A stretch of DNA of 64,000 nucleotides, taken from assembly GCA_026991755.1 (NCBI GenBank), contig JALXAX010000012.1, positions 1 through 64,000 on the forward strand, in the 5' to 3' direction. Shown here in pieces: positions 17,333 to 25,728 of this stretch. The DNA comes from Thiotrichaceae bacterium (GTDB taxonomy: Bacteria > Pseudomonadota > Gammaproteobacteria > Thiotrichales > Thiotrichaceae). A program made the position numbers and the translations under genes. Position 1 is the stretch's first letter. Each line of letters opens with the position of its first letter. The notes below the pieces were generated by a model. It was given only the letters and a program-made list of their open reading frames with translations, ran no database searches and was not told where the DNA came from.

Positions 17333-19765
17333 TTAACGGCCACTAATTAGCACTACGCCTAAAGATTGAGGGTTGTTTTGAGCCTTATCATAAGCAGAAG
17401 CCCATGCAACTCGTGAATCACGTTTACCGCCATCATCATCATCATTAATAACTACTTCAACCCCTATTCTTCCTGAAATACGTGGTTTTACATGGAGGAT
17501 AGACCACGGGATACTGGCTTTCAGTAAATATCCATCAGCCGTCTTATTCATTTCTACGGGGAAGTCTGTTGATGCATGGGGAGGTGAATGCGCCCCTAGG
17601 TAGGTAATATTATCGCTATTCCAGGAGAAGATATAATGTAAATCGTTCTTGCCGTCGTAAGTTTTATGGCGACTGTTATCTGCATCGATAAAGAATTCAA
17701 TAGAGTCATCCTCTCGAGGGTCTTTCGAGTCAGCCATTAATGTATCATCATAGACTTTAACCGTCAGATAGATATTTTCGTTGTCCCACTTAGCTTGCCA
17801 TTTTCCCGAAATATCTTTTTTTATCCACTCATCACCTTCAACCATCATATGCAGTGATCTTGGGTTGTCTAAACGGAAAAATGCTTCGGGGTCCTGAGTG
17901 GCCGGTCTAATCACGATGCGTGCTTTAGCTGGGTTAGAGCTGGGGATATATTTTTCTATAGTTTTAGCATTGGGCTCAGGCAATGCCTCATCCGTCCACC
18001 ATATAGGGTTTTCAGTGATGAATTTTTTAGTAGCTGCATATTTGGGAGCATCAGCCATGGGTTGCGTTATGTATTCTTTGAGTCCCCAGCAGCCAAACCA
18101 TTGGCAAGTACGTGGAGCGGAAAACATGACAAAGGTTTCTGCGCCTGCTTCTTTCCATTCTTTCAGCAAGTGACTGTAAATATCCATCATACGAGGGTCG
18201 CGATTGGCTGCAAAGAAGAGTGGGTTAGGGTGTTGTTCAGAGCTGCGGGTTGCCCAATCGACCAACCCTTGACCGCCCTCATAGGCGATAAGTTTTAAAC
18301 CAAAATCATGCGCTAACTTAACGTGTTTTCGGATGTCATTGACAATTTCAGGAAGTGCGCGGTAGGCACCATCATCAGTGAGTAAATGGAAAATATCATC
18401 GACATTTCCAGCTTCTCTAAAGCCTTTTATATTGCCGCCAATATAAGGTGCTATGGCTAGAGCATCAACATGCTTATAGGTGTCGTCATAACTCAGTATC
18501 TTTGCGCTAATATCGGTGCGTGTATCCCAGCCTCCGATAACGCGTGTAAAGCCCTCTGTTGATCCATAGATATCTTCAAAAATATTAAAAAACTCAACGG
18601 AGCGTTTAGCGTAATATTTATAACCTGCATCCATTGCGTTTTTGTCCAAGCCTTCTGCAATGCCCATTTTCTGAGTGTATTCACTATGAACAAAATTAGC
18701 ATTCCATGCTTCGTTAGTATATTCAATGTAGGGTTTTAGGCTGGGTGATAACGTATTGTGAATAAAGTCAGCGAATGAGCGCATGTAATGGTCATCAGCA
18801 CCATGTGGAACATTAAACCATGGGCGAGCTTGTAGTCGGTTAGCGAGTTCGACTTGCAACTCAAGTGGGATGCCTCGTGAACCATAAGTACCACCCCAGC
18901 TTGCTTCTTGCAGATTAGGGCGCTGGTCCCAGTGTTTCGCAGGGTTGCGTGTTATTCCTGACATCGGCATAAAACGGATAACGCTAAAATCCTTCATAAA
19001 ATTTAAATAATCAGGGTTGAAAATAATAGAACGATAGTGGTTTACGAAAGATAGATAATCATGGGGTGAGGCACAGCTAGAAGCGCTTTTTACCTGTTGA
19101 AAAGGATTACCCTGACATATCCCTCCCGGCATGATCACACGGATATTATGAATGTAATTATTAGGGTTTGTTTTTGTGATCGTTAGGCTTGCATTAATGA
19201 GCTGATGATCGTCAGGCTGTAACTGAATGATATCTTTGCCTTCCGTATGTTCTAGTAATTTTGCACCATGACCATAAATGATTTCACCCTCTCCTTCATA
19301 TAAGACGGTGTAATTGCCCTGTGGTAGTGCATCAACAGGCATTTTCCCCAGAAATTTTGTACCTGCATAGCCGCCATTAAGGTTTTGTGGCCAACCATTT
19401 TTATCATAACTGACTCCTGTAGATGATAAGCCTCTGTTTTCAATAAAAGGAATAACGCTTCGGAATAAGTCTACATAAGGAAGGCTTGCATTCTCTTCTG
19501 TTACTTCGTTGGTATTGATACCTAGAGGGGATTGCTTATTGGTCGCTGCTGGAAATACTATTTCTATAATGGGCTGATAAGGCTCCGTATGAGTGACAGA
19601 TATTTTAGGGGCAATAATAAAGAAATAGAGTAGCCCAGTGAGTACTAAAATGGCGGGTAATAGCGCAACAAGTAGCAGTGCTTTACTAGGTGTGGATTGA
19701 TTTGGCATGTTTTTAATCAGTATGTATGGTGTAAGTGGGCTAGAGTATAAGGGAAAAACCTTCAT
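17333..19765 (-). CDS. Membrane-anchored glycosidase-like protein with CBM9-type C-terminal domain
   Basis: An 810-residue protein with one N-terminal membrane anchor (ALLLVALLPAILVLTGLLYF) and the rest outside the inner membrane. The central region (about residues 230-600) has YIEYTNEAWN, YEGGQGLVDW and long alternating strands and helices typical of (beta/alpha)8 glycoside hydrolases; Glu in NEAWN and YEGGQG could be the catalytic pair. The last 180 residues (WDNENIYLTVKVYDD, EDDSIEFFIDADNSRH, LKASIPW) match the CBM9-like sugar-binding fold. Substrate is unknown. Start may be this ATG or the one at 19708. It is flanked by no other sugar genes. Confidence 0.72.
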   Translation of the reverse strand: MKVFPLYSSPLTPYILIKNMPNQSTPSKALLLVALLPAILVLTGLLYFFIIAPKISVTHTEPYQPIIEIVFPAATNKQSPLGINTNEVTEENASLPYVDLFRSVIPFIENRGLSSTGVSYDKNGWPQNLNGGYAGTKFLGKMPVDALPQGNYTVLYEGEGEIIYGHGAKLLEHTEGKDIIQLQPDDHQLINASLTITKTNPNNYIHNIRVIMPGGICQGNPFQQVKSASSCASPHDYLSFVNHYRSIIFNPDYLNFMKDFSVIRFMPMSGITRNPAKHWDQRPNLQEASWGGTYGSRGIPLELQVELANRLQARPWFNVPHGADDHYMRSFADFIHNTLSPSLKPYIEYTNEAWNANFVHSEYTQKMGIAEGLDKNAMDAGYKYYAKRSVEFFNIFEDIYGSTEGFTRVIGGWDTRTDISAKILSYDDTYKHVDALAIAPYIGGNIKGFREAGNVDDIFHLLTDDGAYRALPEIVNDIRKHVKLAHDFGLKLIAYEGGQGLVDWATRSSEQHPNPLFFAANRDPRMMDIYSHLLKEWKEAGAETFVMFSAPRTCQWFGCWGLKEYITQPMADAPKYAATKKFITENPIWWTDEALPEPNAKTIEKYIPSSNPAKARIVIRPATQDPEAFFRLDNPRSLHMMVEGDEWIKKDISGKWQAKWDNENIYLTVKVYDDTLMADSKDPREDDSIEFFIDADNSRHKTYDGKNDLHYIFSWNSDNITYLGAHSPPHASTDFPVEMNKTADGYLLKASIPWSILHVKPRISGRIGVEVVINDDDDGGKRDSRVAWASAYDKAQNNPQSLGVVLISGR

Positions 19766-19844
19766 ACGAGAACTATATAGTCTTGATAATATATAATATA
19801 TTCACTGAGTTATGGTGTTGCTATGGCTCTACTCTTGATGCTAG

Positions 19845-19895
19845 GAGGCTGTCTGAGAACTATTTTCGCTACGCTTCCTATTCTCGGACAGCCTC
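19845..19895. repeat. MITE-C, copy 1, internally deleted
   Basis: A 51-bp element, almost only its termini GAGGCTGTCTGAGAAC and GTTCTCGGACAGCCTC kind of inverted repeat, flanked by CTAG on both sides (19841-19844 and 19896-19899). The centre TTTTCGCTACGCTTCC is shared with the longer copy at 23212. Confidence 0.85.
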
Positions 19896-20078
19896 CTAGG
19901 TGTCGTAATAGTGAATATTCATCAGGATAAAAATGATGTTCATCAAGTAGCCTATTATAAAGCTTGCTCTGTTATAGAAGCTTTGTTACTATTTGAAAAT
20001 AAGAAAAAGCTAATATTATATTAGTTATTGAATACGCTAGGATTTCAAAGATTATTTTTATAGTTTCAGGAATCTAAA

Positions 20079-20225
20079 ATGAAATGTTTATTGAAGAACT
20101 TACTCGGAGTAGAGATAAGTTTTAAAACTCATAGTGATGAAGTTTGTACAGAACTTCCACCTATCGTTAAAGCCCTAATGGCAAGTGCAGTTTTGCTTGT
20201 TTCGTTGTTGGTGCTTGCCAGATAG
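20079..20225 (+). CDS. Small single-pass membrane protein (48 residues)
   Basis: An ATG with AGG eight bases upstream opens a 48-codon frame: a polar N-terminal part (MKCLLKNLLGVEISFKTHSD), a short acidic stretch, then a hydrophobic C-terminal helix (ALMASAVLLVSLLVLA) ending in Arg. The layout resembles small tail-anchored inner-membrane proteins. No homologue is recognised. It stands alone in the 1.25-kb gap between the glycosidase-like gene and the protease gene. Coding status is plausible rather than proven. Confidence 0.5.
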   Translation: MKCLLKNLLGVEISFKTHSDEVCTELPPIVKALMASAVLLVSLLVLAR

Positions 20226-20330
20226 ATAGGTTTATTGCTACAACACTTCAATATTAGGCGGGATAATGGAAACGTTATCTCGCCTTTTTATTGCGCGTCA
20301 TTTATTAGGTCTTAATTCCAAGGGCATGGG

Positions 20331-20599
20331 CTAGTACATCAACCAGTCCAAAATGTCGGTCTCAGCGCATTTGTGAGGCTTTGCATCAAGGCACAGTGCG
20401 CAGGCAATGGCAGCGTCCTTGTCAAGCACTGTAACGCAGAGGCGGAGCCTCACAAATGCGCCCAAAGGGTTGTCCTGTCTGCCTCCATGCCGTTGTTGCA
20501 CTTTTTGTGAAGGGAACAACCATTCCCTGCAAAGTGCGCCTAGCCATGAAGGCAGACAGGATAACTGAGACCGTCATTTTGAGCTGGTTGATGTACTAG
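20331..20599. repeat. Cloverleaf palindromic element, copy 2
   Basis: A 269-bp relative of the element at 3437. Outer arms 20331-20365 and 20565-20599 pair over 35 bp with three mismatches and start CTAGTACATCAACC. Hairpin 1 pairs 20366-20380 with 20446-20460 perfectly and has an inner ACAGTGC/GCACTGT stem. A mini-hairpin CCC-AAA-GGG lies at 20461-20469. Hairpin 2 pairs 20470-20489 with 20545-20564 and has an inner GCACTTT/AAAGTGC stem and the apex AGGGAA/TTCCCT. A 29-base segment around the apex (20504-20532) is identical to 3611-3639 in copy 1, whereas the stems differ. Confidence 0.88.
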
Positions 20600-20737
20600 G
20601 TTCGTCTGACTTGGTAATTTGGTTAGCCTATCACGAGTAACTGTGAATGCGGGATTCTGAAAAGGATGCTATTGAGGTTCTTGTAAGAATAAGAAGATTT
20701 AAGCTAGAGGTTGAGTAGTTTTTTTTCGAAGGTTTCG

Positions 20738-20777
20738 AAAAAAAACCCCGGCCAAACAGGGGGTCTAAAAGCCGGGG
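20738..20777 (-). terminator. Rho-independent terminator
   Basis: Minus strand: CCCCGGC stem pairs with GCCGGGG around an 18-base loop, followed by eight T. It would end the candidate small RNA, and any read-through from the protease gene. A second A/T hairpin (20720-20745) overlaps the T-run. Confidence 0.8.
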
Positions 20778-20911
20778 TGTAAAACAACAAATTTGGATTG
20801 GGGACACCAAATCTGTCATCACCAAGAGAGGCAGTAGCGCCGGGCTTAAGCACTACATTACTAGGGCTTCTCTATCTGTGATTCCTTAATGTAACCTTAA
20901 TGGCTACCGAT
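20738..20911 (-). ncRNA. Candidate small RNA with own promoter and terminator
   Basis: On the minus strand a sigma-70-like promoter (TTGCAC, 16 bp, TATACT; 20940-20945 and 20918-20923) is followed about 174 bases later by a strong intrinsic terminator (20738-20777). The predicted transcript has no convincing reading frame but two more hairpins: one pairs AGAGAAGC with GCCTCTCT and GTAGTGC with GCGCTAC, the next pairs GATTTGG with CCAAATT. It lies downstream of the Do-family protease gene, which is read in the same direction, but the separate promoter argues for an independent RNA. It does not match 6S, tmRNA, RNase P or SRP RNA by eye. Confidence 0.5.
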
Positions 20912-20917
20912 GAAACA

Positions 20918-20945
20918 AGTATAGTTAAAAAAACGTTTAGTGCAA
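20918..20945 (-). promoter_or_regulatory. Promoter of candidate small RNA
   Basis: Minus-strand TTGCAC and TATACT with 16-bp spacing; transcription would begin near 20911. There is no start codon with a ribosome-binding site downstream. Confidence 0.5.
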
Positions 20946-21020
20946 GTACTATTACCTCCTGTCAGTAATAAAGATGATTAAATCATTATTAATTAGCTGC
21001 TTAGATGTTTGTTAAAACAG

Positions 21021-22139
21021 TTAATTTCTCCATACAGGTTGTTGGATGGGCTGTTGAGTTAAGCTTTTCCCTACCACGGCAGTAATGCCTTTTGGCTTGC
21101 CATCCCTGATTACTCTTAAATCAACTCGTGAAGCCACGCGAAGGTTACCAATTTTGGTTCTCACATCACCGCCATTAAGAATCGGTGAGCCATTGATGTG
21201 TGTAATAATGTCACCTTCAAGCAATCCCGCTTCTTCAGCTGCTGATCCTCTAATAACGCTACTAATGACAGCACCTTTATTAACGTGAGCATTTAAAGCA
21301 CTAGCTAGACGTTGTGTTAAATTTTGTACGGTCAGTCCTAAGTGTCCACGCTGTACTTGTCCATAGTTAATAATTTGATCCATCAAATTGGTTGCCATGT
21401 TTGACGGGATGGCAAAACCAATGCCGACGTTGCCACCACTTTTGCCACCTAAAATAGCGGTATTAATACCCACTAGTTCGCCGCGAAGATTTATTAAAGC
21501 GCCGCCTGAATTCCCAGGATTAATAGGGGCGTCTGTTTGAATGAAGTTTTCATAGTCCTCTATTCCGAGGTTATTTCTTCCTAAAGCACTGATAATGCCT
21601 GAAGAAACAGATTGTCCTATACCATAAGGGTTACCTATAGCAACTACAAAATCGCCTACTCTCAACTTGTCAGAGTCTGCAATTTTTAATTCTGACAGAT
21701 TATTAGCGGGTATCTTGATGACAGCAATATCTGCTTTAGGGTCAGCGCCAATAAGCTCAGCTTTAAATTCACGATTGTCATTAAGCGTGACTCGAATTTT
21801 ATCAGCACCATCAACAACATGAGCGTTAGTGATAATGTAGCCTTGGCGTGCATTAATGATGATGCCTGAGCCTGTGCCACGTGTTCTTTTTTCGCGAACA
21901 TGATTGCCTAAAAATTGTCTTAGCACAGGATCTGTAAGCGCAGGGTCGTAAACAACTTGACGACCTTCAGCATGGATATTAACAACGGCTGGAGTGACTT
22001 TTTCAAGCATGTCAGCCAATGAGGGTAGCGGAGTGCCGTTAATTTGTGGGGGAAGTTTTGCGATAGCGACAACTGAAAAGCCAAGAAGGCTAATCACTGT
22101 CGTTATTGAACATACTAGTAGAGTAAGTCGTTGTTTCAT
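21021..22139 (-). CDS. Do-family periplasmic serine endoprotease, single PDZ domain
   Basis: A 372-residue trypsin-like protease of the DegP/DegQ/DegS group, active in envelope protein quality control. After a hydrophobic leader (LLVCSITTVISLLGFSVVAIA) come the catalytic triad regions: His in YIITNAHVVDGAD, Asp in PKADIAVIKI, Ser in PINPGNSGGALINLRGE (the nucleophile is in GNSGG). One PDZ domain follows (HLGLTVQNL, EEAGLLEGDIITHINGSPI). DegP and DegQ have two PDZ domains and DegS one, with an uncleaved N-terminal anchor. The layout therefore resembles DegS, but sigma-E regulatory genes are not nearby. A role in stress sensing is possible and unproven. Confidence 0.87.
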   Translation of the reverse strand: MKQRLTLLVCSITTVISLLGFSVVAIAKLPPQINGTPLPSLADMLEKVTPAVVNIHAEGRQVVYDPALTDPVLRQFLGNHVREKRTRGTGSGIIINARQGYIITNAHVVDGADKIRVTLNDNREFKAELIGADPKADIAVIKIPANNLSELKIADSDKLRVGDFVVAIGNPYGIGQSVSSGIISALGRNNLGIEDYENFIQTDAPINPGNSGGALINLRGELVGINTAILGGKSGGNVGIGFAIPSNMATNLMDQIINYGQVQRGHLGLTVQNLTQRLASALNAHVNKGAVISSVIRGSAAEEAGLLEGDIITHINGSPILNGGDVRTKIGNLRVASRVDLRVIRDGKPKGITAVVGKSLTQQPIQQPVWRN

Positions 22140-22158
22140 AGCTGTCCTAATACCTTAG

Positions 22159-22202
22159 GGAAACTCTGATCAATTCAACTAATCGACTTAATCAAAGACT
22201 CC
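22159..22202. repeat. MITE-B-like remnant, 44 bp
   Basis: GGAAACTCTGATCAATTC and GACTTAATCAAAGACTCC are facing termini of the MITE-B family with almost no interior. The remnant separates the Do-family protease gene from the upstream co-chaperone gene and abuts the latter's stop codon. Confidence 0.65.
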
Positions 22203-22203
22203 T

Positions 22204-23139
22204 TTATAACATTCCGCTACGCGGATCCCATGCGAACTCCGTTTCCATTTCACGGTACAGCGCTCTTTCCTTATCATTGTTAGCAGGAGGTGTCATGATA
22301 ACAAGTTTGATAAGTTGATCACCAGAAGGTTCACCCGGTAAGCCCCTACCTTGTAAGCGCATTTTCTTACCTGTTTGAACACCTTCAGGGATTCTGAGGT
22401 TCACATTTCCATTTAAAGTGGGGACAGTTACTAAAGAACCAAGTGCTGCTTCCCATGGTGTGATAGGTAGGTCTAATAGAATATTTTTCCCATCTAGTTT
22501 AAAGTGGCTGTGTGGCTTGAGCTTAACTTTTAAATGAAGCTCACTGCGTCCAGGGCCATTTGGGATGCGGATTTTTTGACCTTCGGTAATGCCTTTGGGG
22601 ATTTTCACTTGAATATTTCTCCCATCGGGTAAGCGTATTTTACGCGAAGCACCCAAGTAGGTATCTTCAAGAGAAAGAGGAATAGTTGCGATTTGTGGCT
22701 CGTTCTGAGTAGGATTAGCTCTACTCTTAGAGTGAAACATGTTGTCAAAGAAGTCGCTGGTTCCATGCTGTTCAGCTGAGCGTTGTCGTCTATCTTTGCG
22801 GATAATATCTTCGAAGAAACTAGCGTCGAAGTTGCCAGGCTGCCAGCCAGGAGGAGGTGTGAAACCATGACCTTGATTGCCTCCAGCGCCACTATGTGGC
22901 CTGCCATGCTGAGCACCGCTTCCAGAATACATGCGCTGTTCATCGTACGATGTTTTCTTCTTTTCATCGCTGAGCGTGTCATAGGCTTCATTAATATTTT
23001 TGAAGCGTTCTTCCGCGTTCGATTCTTTACTGACATCGGGGTGATATTTGCGCGCAAGTTGTCGGTAGGCTGTTTTTATTTCTTTTGCACTTGCTTTGCG
23101 GTCAACACCCAGTGTTTTGTAGTGGTCTGTAATCCCCAT
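22204..23139 (-). CDS. cbpA: DnaJ-class co-chaperone, CbpA-like
   Basis: A 311-residue type II J-domain protein. The J domain (residues 5-70: DHYKTLGVDRKASAKEIKTA, with HPD in RKYHPDVSKE) stimulates the ATPase of DnaK. A Gly/His-rich linker follows, then two C-terminal substrate-binding domains (IRLPDGRNIQVKIPKGI, LHLKVKLKPHSHFKLDG, VTVPTLNGNVNLRIPEG, MRLQGRGLPGEPSGDQLIKL). The zinc-finger region of DnaJ is absent, which defines CbpA. No cbpM modulator gene is adjacent. It lies upstream of the Do-family protease on the same strand, which would put two protein-quality genes together. Confidence 0.9.
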   Translation of the reverse strand: MGITDHYKTLGVDRKASAKEIKTAYRQLARKYHPDVSKESNAEERFKNINEAYDTLSDEKKKTSYDEQRMYSGSGAQHGRPHSGAGGNQGHGFTPPPGWQPGNFDASFFEDIIRKDRRQRSAEQHGTSDFFDNMFHSKSRANPTQNEPQIATIPLSLEDTYLGASRKIRLPDGRNIQVKIPKGITEGQKIRIPNGPGRSELHLKVKLKPHSHFKLDGKNILLDLPITPWEAALGSLVTVPTLNGNVNLRIPEGVQTGKKMRLQGRGLPGEPSGDQLIKLVIMTPPANNDKERALYREMETEFAWDPRSGML

Positions 23140-23211
23140 TTTAATCTGTAATTCCTGCTTTAAAGCGAATGAGTCGCGTAGTTGTTTTTTGATAGGAAGG
23201 CGTGAGCCTAG

Positions 23212-23370
23212 GAGGCTGTCTGAGAACTAAAAAGTTACTGCAAATCCCATGAGTATCATAATCTGAGCTTATTGAAATCGTTAAATAGAATGACTATTCG
23301 CCTCATTCAATAAGCCCAGCTTAAGATGCTCCTGTGATTTTCGCTACGCTTCCAGTTCTCAATCAGCCTC
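23212..23370. repeat. MITE-C, copy 2
   Basis: A 159-bp element with termini GAGGCTGTCTGAGAAC and GTTCTCAATCAGCCTC, flanked by CTAG on both sides (23208-23211 and 23371-23374). The core contains an inverted pair around TGAGCTTATTGAA and TTCAATAAGCCCA. It occupies half of the gap between yicC and cbpA. The rest of that gap holds nothing recognisable. Confidence 0.85.
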
Positions 23371-23454
23371 CTAGGAGCTTGGGTAACGTTATATATTACA
23401 CCATTTCTAAGTTTGATTTAATCTTTGCGTTAGACGGACTGTGGTGAAATGCCG

Positions 23455-24321
23455 TTATTCTATGTTCTGAATTTGCTCTCGCATTTGTTCGATTAATACT
23501 TTTAAATCTACCGTGATTTTAGTGGTTTCAATATCGTGTGATTTAGCACCCAGTGTATTGGCTTCGCGGTTAAGCTCTTGCATTAAAAAATCTAGCCTTC
23601 GCCCTATAGGCTCATTGCTTTCCAGTACTTTATTTATTTCATCCAAGTGCGCCATGATGCGATCAAGTTCTTCTTCAATATCCAATCGTTGTGTGAGCAT
23701 AACCAGCTCTTGTTCGAGGCGATTAGTGTCGGGTGTGATTTCCAGATCTTCGATGCGCTGTAATGTTTTCTCTCGTAGATGCTCTAAAACGATAGGGCGA
23801 CGTTGACGTATTTTTACAATCAGTTCGGCTATTTGGTCACAGCGTTGGTCGATTAATAAAGCAAGTGCTTCTCCTTCACGAAGTCTGTTTGCAGATAGAT
23901 CAGTCAGTGCTGTATCAAGTAGCATGCGTGTTTCCGCATACAAGGTGTCTGCATTGAGTTCTGTTTCTTGCGCGACTCCGGGCCATTGTAAAATATCGAC
24001 AGCTTTGAGTGGCTCGGTACTATCGGTAATCGCCTCTATCTGGCGACAGGCGATGATTAAGGCACGTGCTCGTGACTCATTAACTTGTATGTCAGGCTGT
24101 TGATTTTTTTCTGCCGTATAGCGAAGTCGGGCTTCTACTTTTCCACGATTGAGTGATTTCTTTATCACATTAAGAAAGTCATTCTCAAAAAGTTTGAAGC
24201 TGTCGGGTAACGTCAGTTTAATATCTAAAAAACGATGGTTAACTGAACGGATCTCCCACGCTAACTGGTGGTTTTCTTGTTTGCTTTCTTTGAGAGCGAA
24301 AGCTGTCATGCTTCGTACCAT
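23455..24321 (-). CDS. yicC: YicC/YloC family endoribonuclease
   Basis: A 288-residue protein of the YicC family. It begins MVRSMTAFALKES and has VNHRFLDIKLTLPDSF, NRGKVEARLRY, LREGEALALLIDQR, and the C-terminal block RLDFLMQELNREANTLGAKSHD, in which the Glu and Arg residues are highly conserved. Family members are reported to be metal-dependent endoribonucleases that affect small RNA stability. Length is typical. In enterobacteria yicC is next to rph and often near gmk, neither of which is present here. Confidence 0.92.
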   Translation of the reverse strand: MVRSMTAFALKESKQENHQLAWEIRSVNHRFLDIKLTLPDSFKLFENDFLNVIKKSLNRGKVEARLRYTAEKNQQPDIQVNESRARALIIACRQIEAITDSTEPLKAVDILQWPGVAQETELNADTLYAETRMLLDTALTDLSANRLREGEALALLIDQRCDQIAELIVKIRQRRPIVLEHLREKTLQRIEDLEITPDTNRLEQELVMLTQRLDIEEELDRIMAHLDEINKVLESNEPIGRRLDFLMQELNREANTLGAKSHDIETTKITVDLKVLIEQMREQIQNIE

Positions 24322-24904
24322 GGGCTACTCGGTGTTTATGATTGCATTTGAGTGACTCTATATGAATATTTACTGATGTACTAGCCTCCTGTGCTGAGAA
24401 ATTCTATTCTTAGAGATCTTAAGCGCGAAAAATTTAATGAACTAAAAAAGGCTTGAATTTCCCCTGCCTTGTCTAAAAAATCAGTCAATAGCTCGTTGGC
24501 GGTAAGCAGTTTTCTGAATTTTCTAGGTGTATTAGTAGCTTACATGGGTTTCTGTATCCAGCTGCGTTTTTAGGTTCTCATTCAAAGCTTTGTTATGTAA
24601 TGGAGTCTCTTAATTCATGTTCGCTTTCCTGCGGCTGGAATCCACCATGCCCCTGCTATATAAAGAGACCTGTAATTACGGCTTTCGTTAGTTTTCTCTC
24701 AGAAATCTGATAAATTCTATTTTCATAGAAATTCTGATCAGGCTTATTCAGCGTTTTCTTATGGATTTGAATAGAGCTAACAATTCCTAACAATTCAAGG
24801 TGATAATTTATGCTTCAAAAATGCTACTATCGCCGCATATGAATGGTAGCTTAATAACTAGGTAGCCAGCATGTACCTTCTTCGTAGCTAAAGGTATTGG
24901 TTAA
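24322..24904. other. Repeat-rich intergenic region
   Basis: A 583-bp gap upstream of two divergent genes. 24373-24378 carries a lone TACTAG end like that of the cloverleaf elements. 24450-24530 resembles the decayed centre of MITE-A (GGCTTGAATTTCCCC, AATCAGTCAATAGCTCG). 24602 to about 24758 is a decayed MITE-B (GGAGTCTCTTAATTCATG at the left, GATCAGGCTTATTCAG at the right). No gene was found. Confidence 0.6.
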
Positions 24905-25588
24905 ATGAACTTCTTTAAAATACAAGTAGTGGGTGGCCTTTTGATAGCCTTATCCAGTGCAGTCCCTGCATATGCTAATGACCGTACTGCTGCTAAATAT
25001 GCTTATAAAGTGGTCAATATAGAGGAAGCAGGTGTATTAAACGTTAGACAAAAGCCGAGCATAAAGTCTCCAGTGATTTTACAATTACCTGCTGATGCGA
25101 AATGGATAGTTAAACGGACTTCAGATATTCAAGGTCGTTGGCAGAAAGTAGTATGGGGAGCATCGGAAGGGTGGGTGTCTAACAATTATGTTAATAAAGA
25201 CTCTCAAACTAGCAAACTTTTAGAGAAATACCGTCAGTGTGCTAATGAAAATCCAGAAAAATCAATGTGCTGTGGTTTTGAGCGTTCCTCGGCTGGGCAT
25301 GGTAGAAGCCATAAAATAAAAACATTTAGGGTAGTGAAGGTAGCGCGTGGTCAAAGTTTAAACGTACGAGCTTTAGGAAGTGCTAGTGCGAAAAAAATAG
25401 CAACTCTTCCACATAATGCTATGGGAGTAGTTAAATACCCTAATCAGCAAGTTGGACGAGGTCGTTCTGCTTGGCAAAAAATACGTTGGAATGGTCGAGA
25501 TGGATGGGTAAAAGCCTCTTTCTTAAAATACGACCCAATAATTTCTGAGTATCGGAATATAGTGCAGCAGATTTGCTCTTCCTATTAA
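24905..25588 (+). CDS. Exported protein with two SH3 domains
   Basis: A 227-residue protein with a signal peptide (MNFFKIQVVGGLLIALSSAVPAYA) and two bacterial SH3 repeats. The first (about 30-100) reads VLNVRQKPSIKSPVILQLP and WQKVVWGASEGWVSNNYV. The second (about 137-215) reads LNVRALGSASAKKIATLP and WQKIRWNGRDGWVKASFLKY. Between them are CANENPEKSMCCGFER with three cysteines, a feature also seen in other short SH3 proteins. Such domains bind peptidoglycan or peptides in the periplasm. No catalytic domain is attached. A hairpin follows the gene. Confidence 0.83.
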   Translation: MNFFKIQVVGGLLIALSSAVPAYANDRTAAKYAYKVVNIEEAGVLNVRQKPSIKSPVILQLPADAKWIVKRTSDIQGRWQKVVWGASEGWVSNNYVNKDSQTSKLLEKYRQCANENPEKSMCCGFERSSAGHGRSHKIKTFRVVKVARGQSLNVRALGSASAKKIATLPHNAMGVVKYPNQQVGRGRSAWQKIRWNGRDGWVKASFLKYDPIISEYRNIVQQICSSY

Positions 25589-25603
25589 TGATAACTTCCT
25601 ATC

Positions 25604-25628
25604 CCATCTCCTTATAGATGGGGCTTTC
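25604..25628 (+). terminator. Hairpin after the SH3 protein gene
   Basis: CCCATCT pairs with AGATGGG around a short loop, followed by GCTTTCCCG. The T-run is poor, so it is a weak terminator candidate. Confidence 0.5.
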
Positions 25629-25728
25629 CCGTGACAGGTTATCTAAGAAACTCTCGCTTGAACCCTCTTAGAATCGTGTTTGTTACGGGCTTTTTATTCT
25701 TACTAAGGACTCAGGGTTAAATAAGATG

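Noticed and set aside
20711-20945. 6S RNA, tmRNA or RNase P RNA identity for the small RNA candidate
   Set aside because: None of the recognisable conserved blocks of these RNAs is present by eye.
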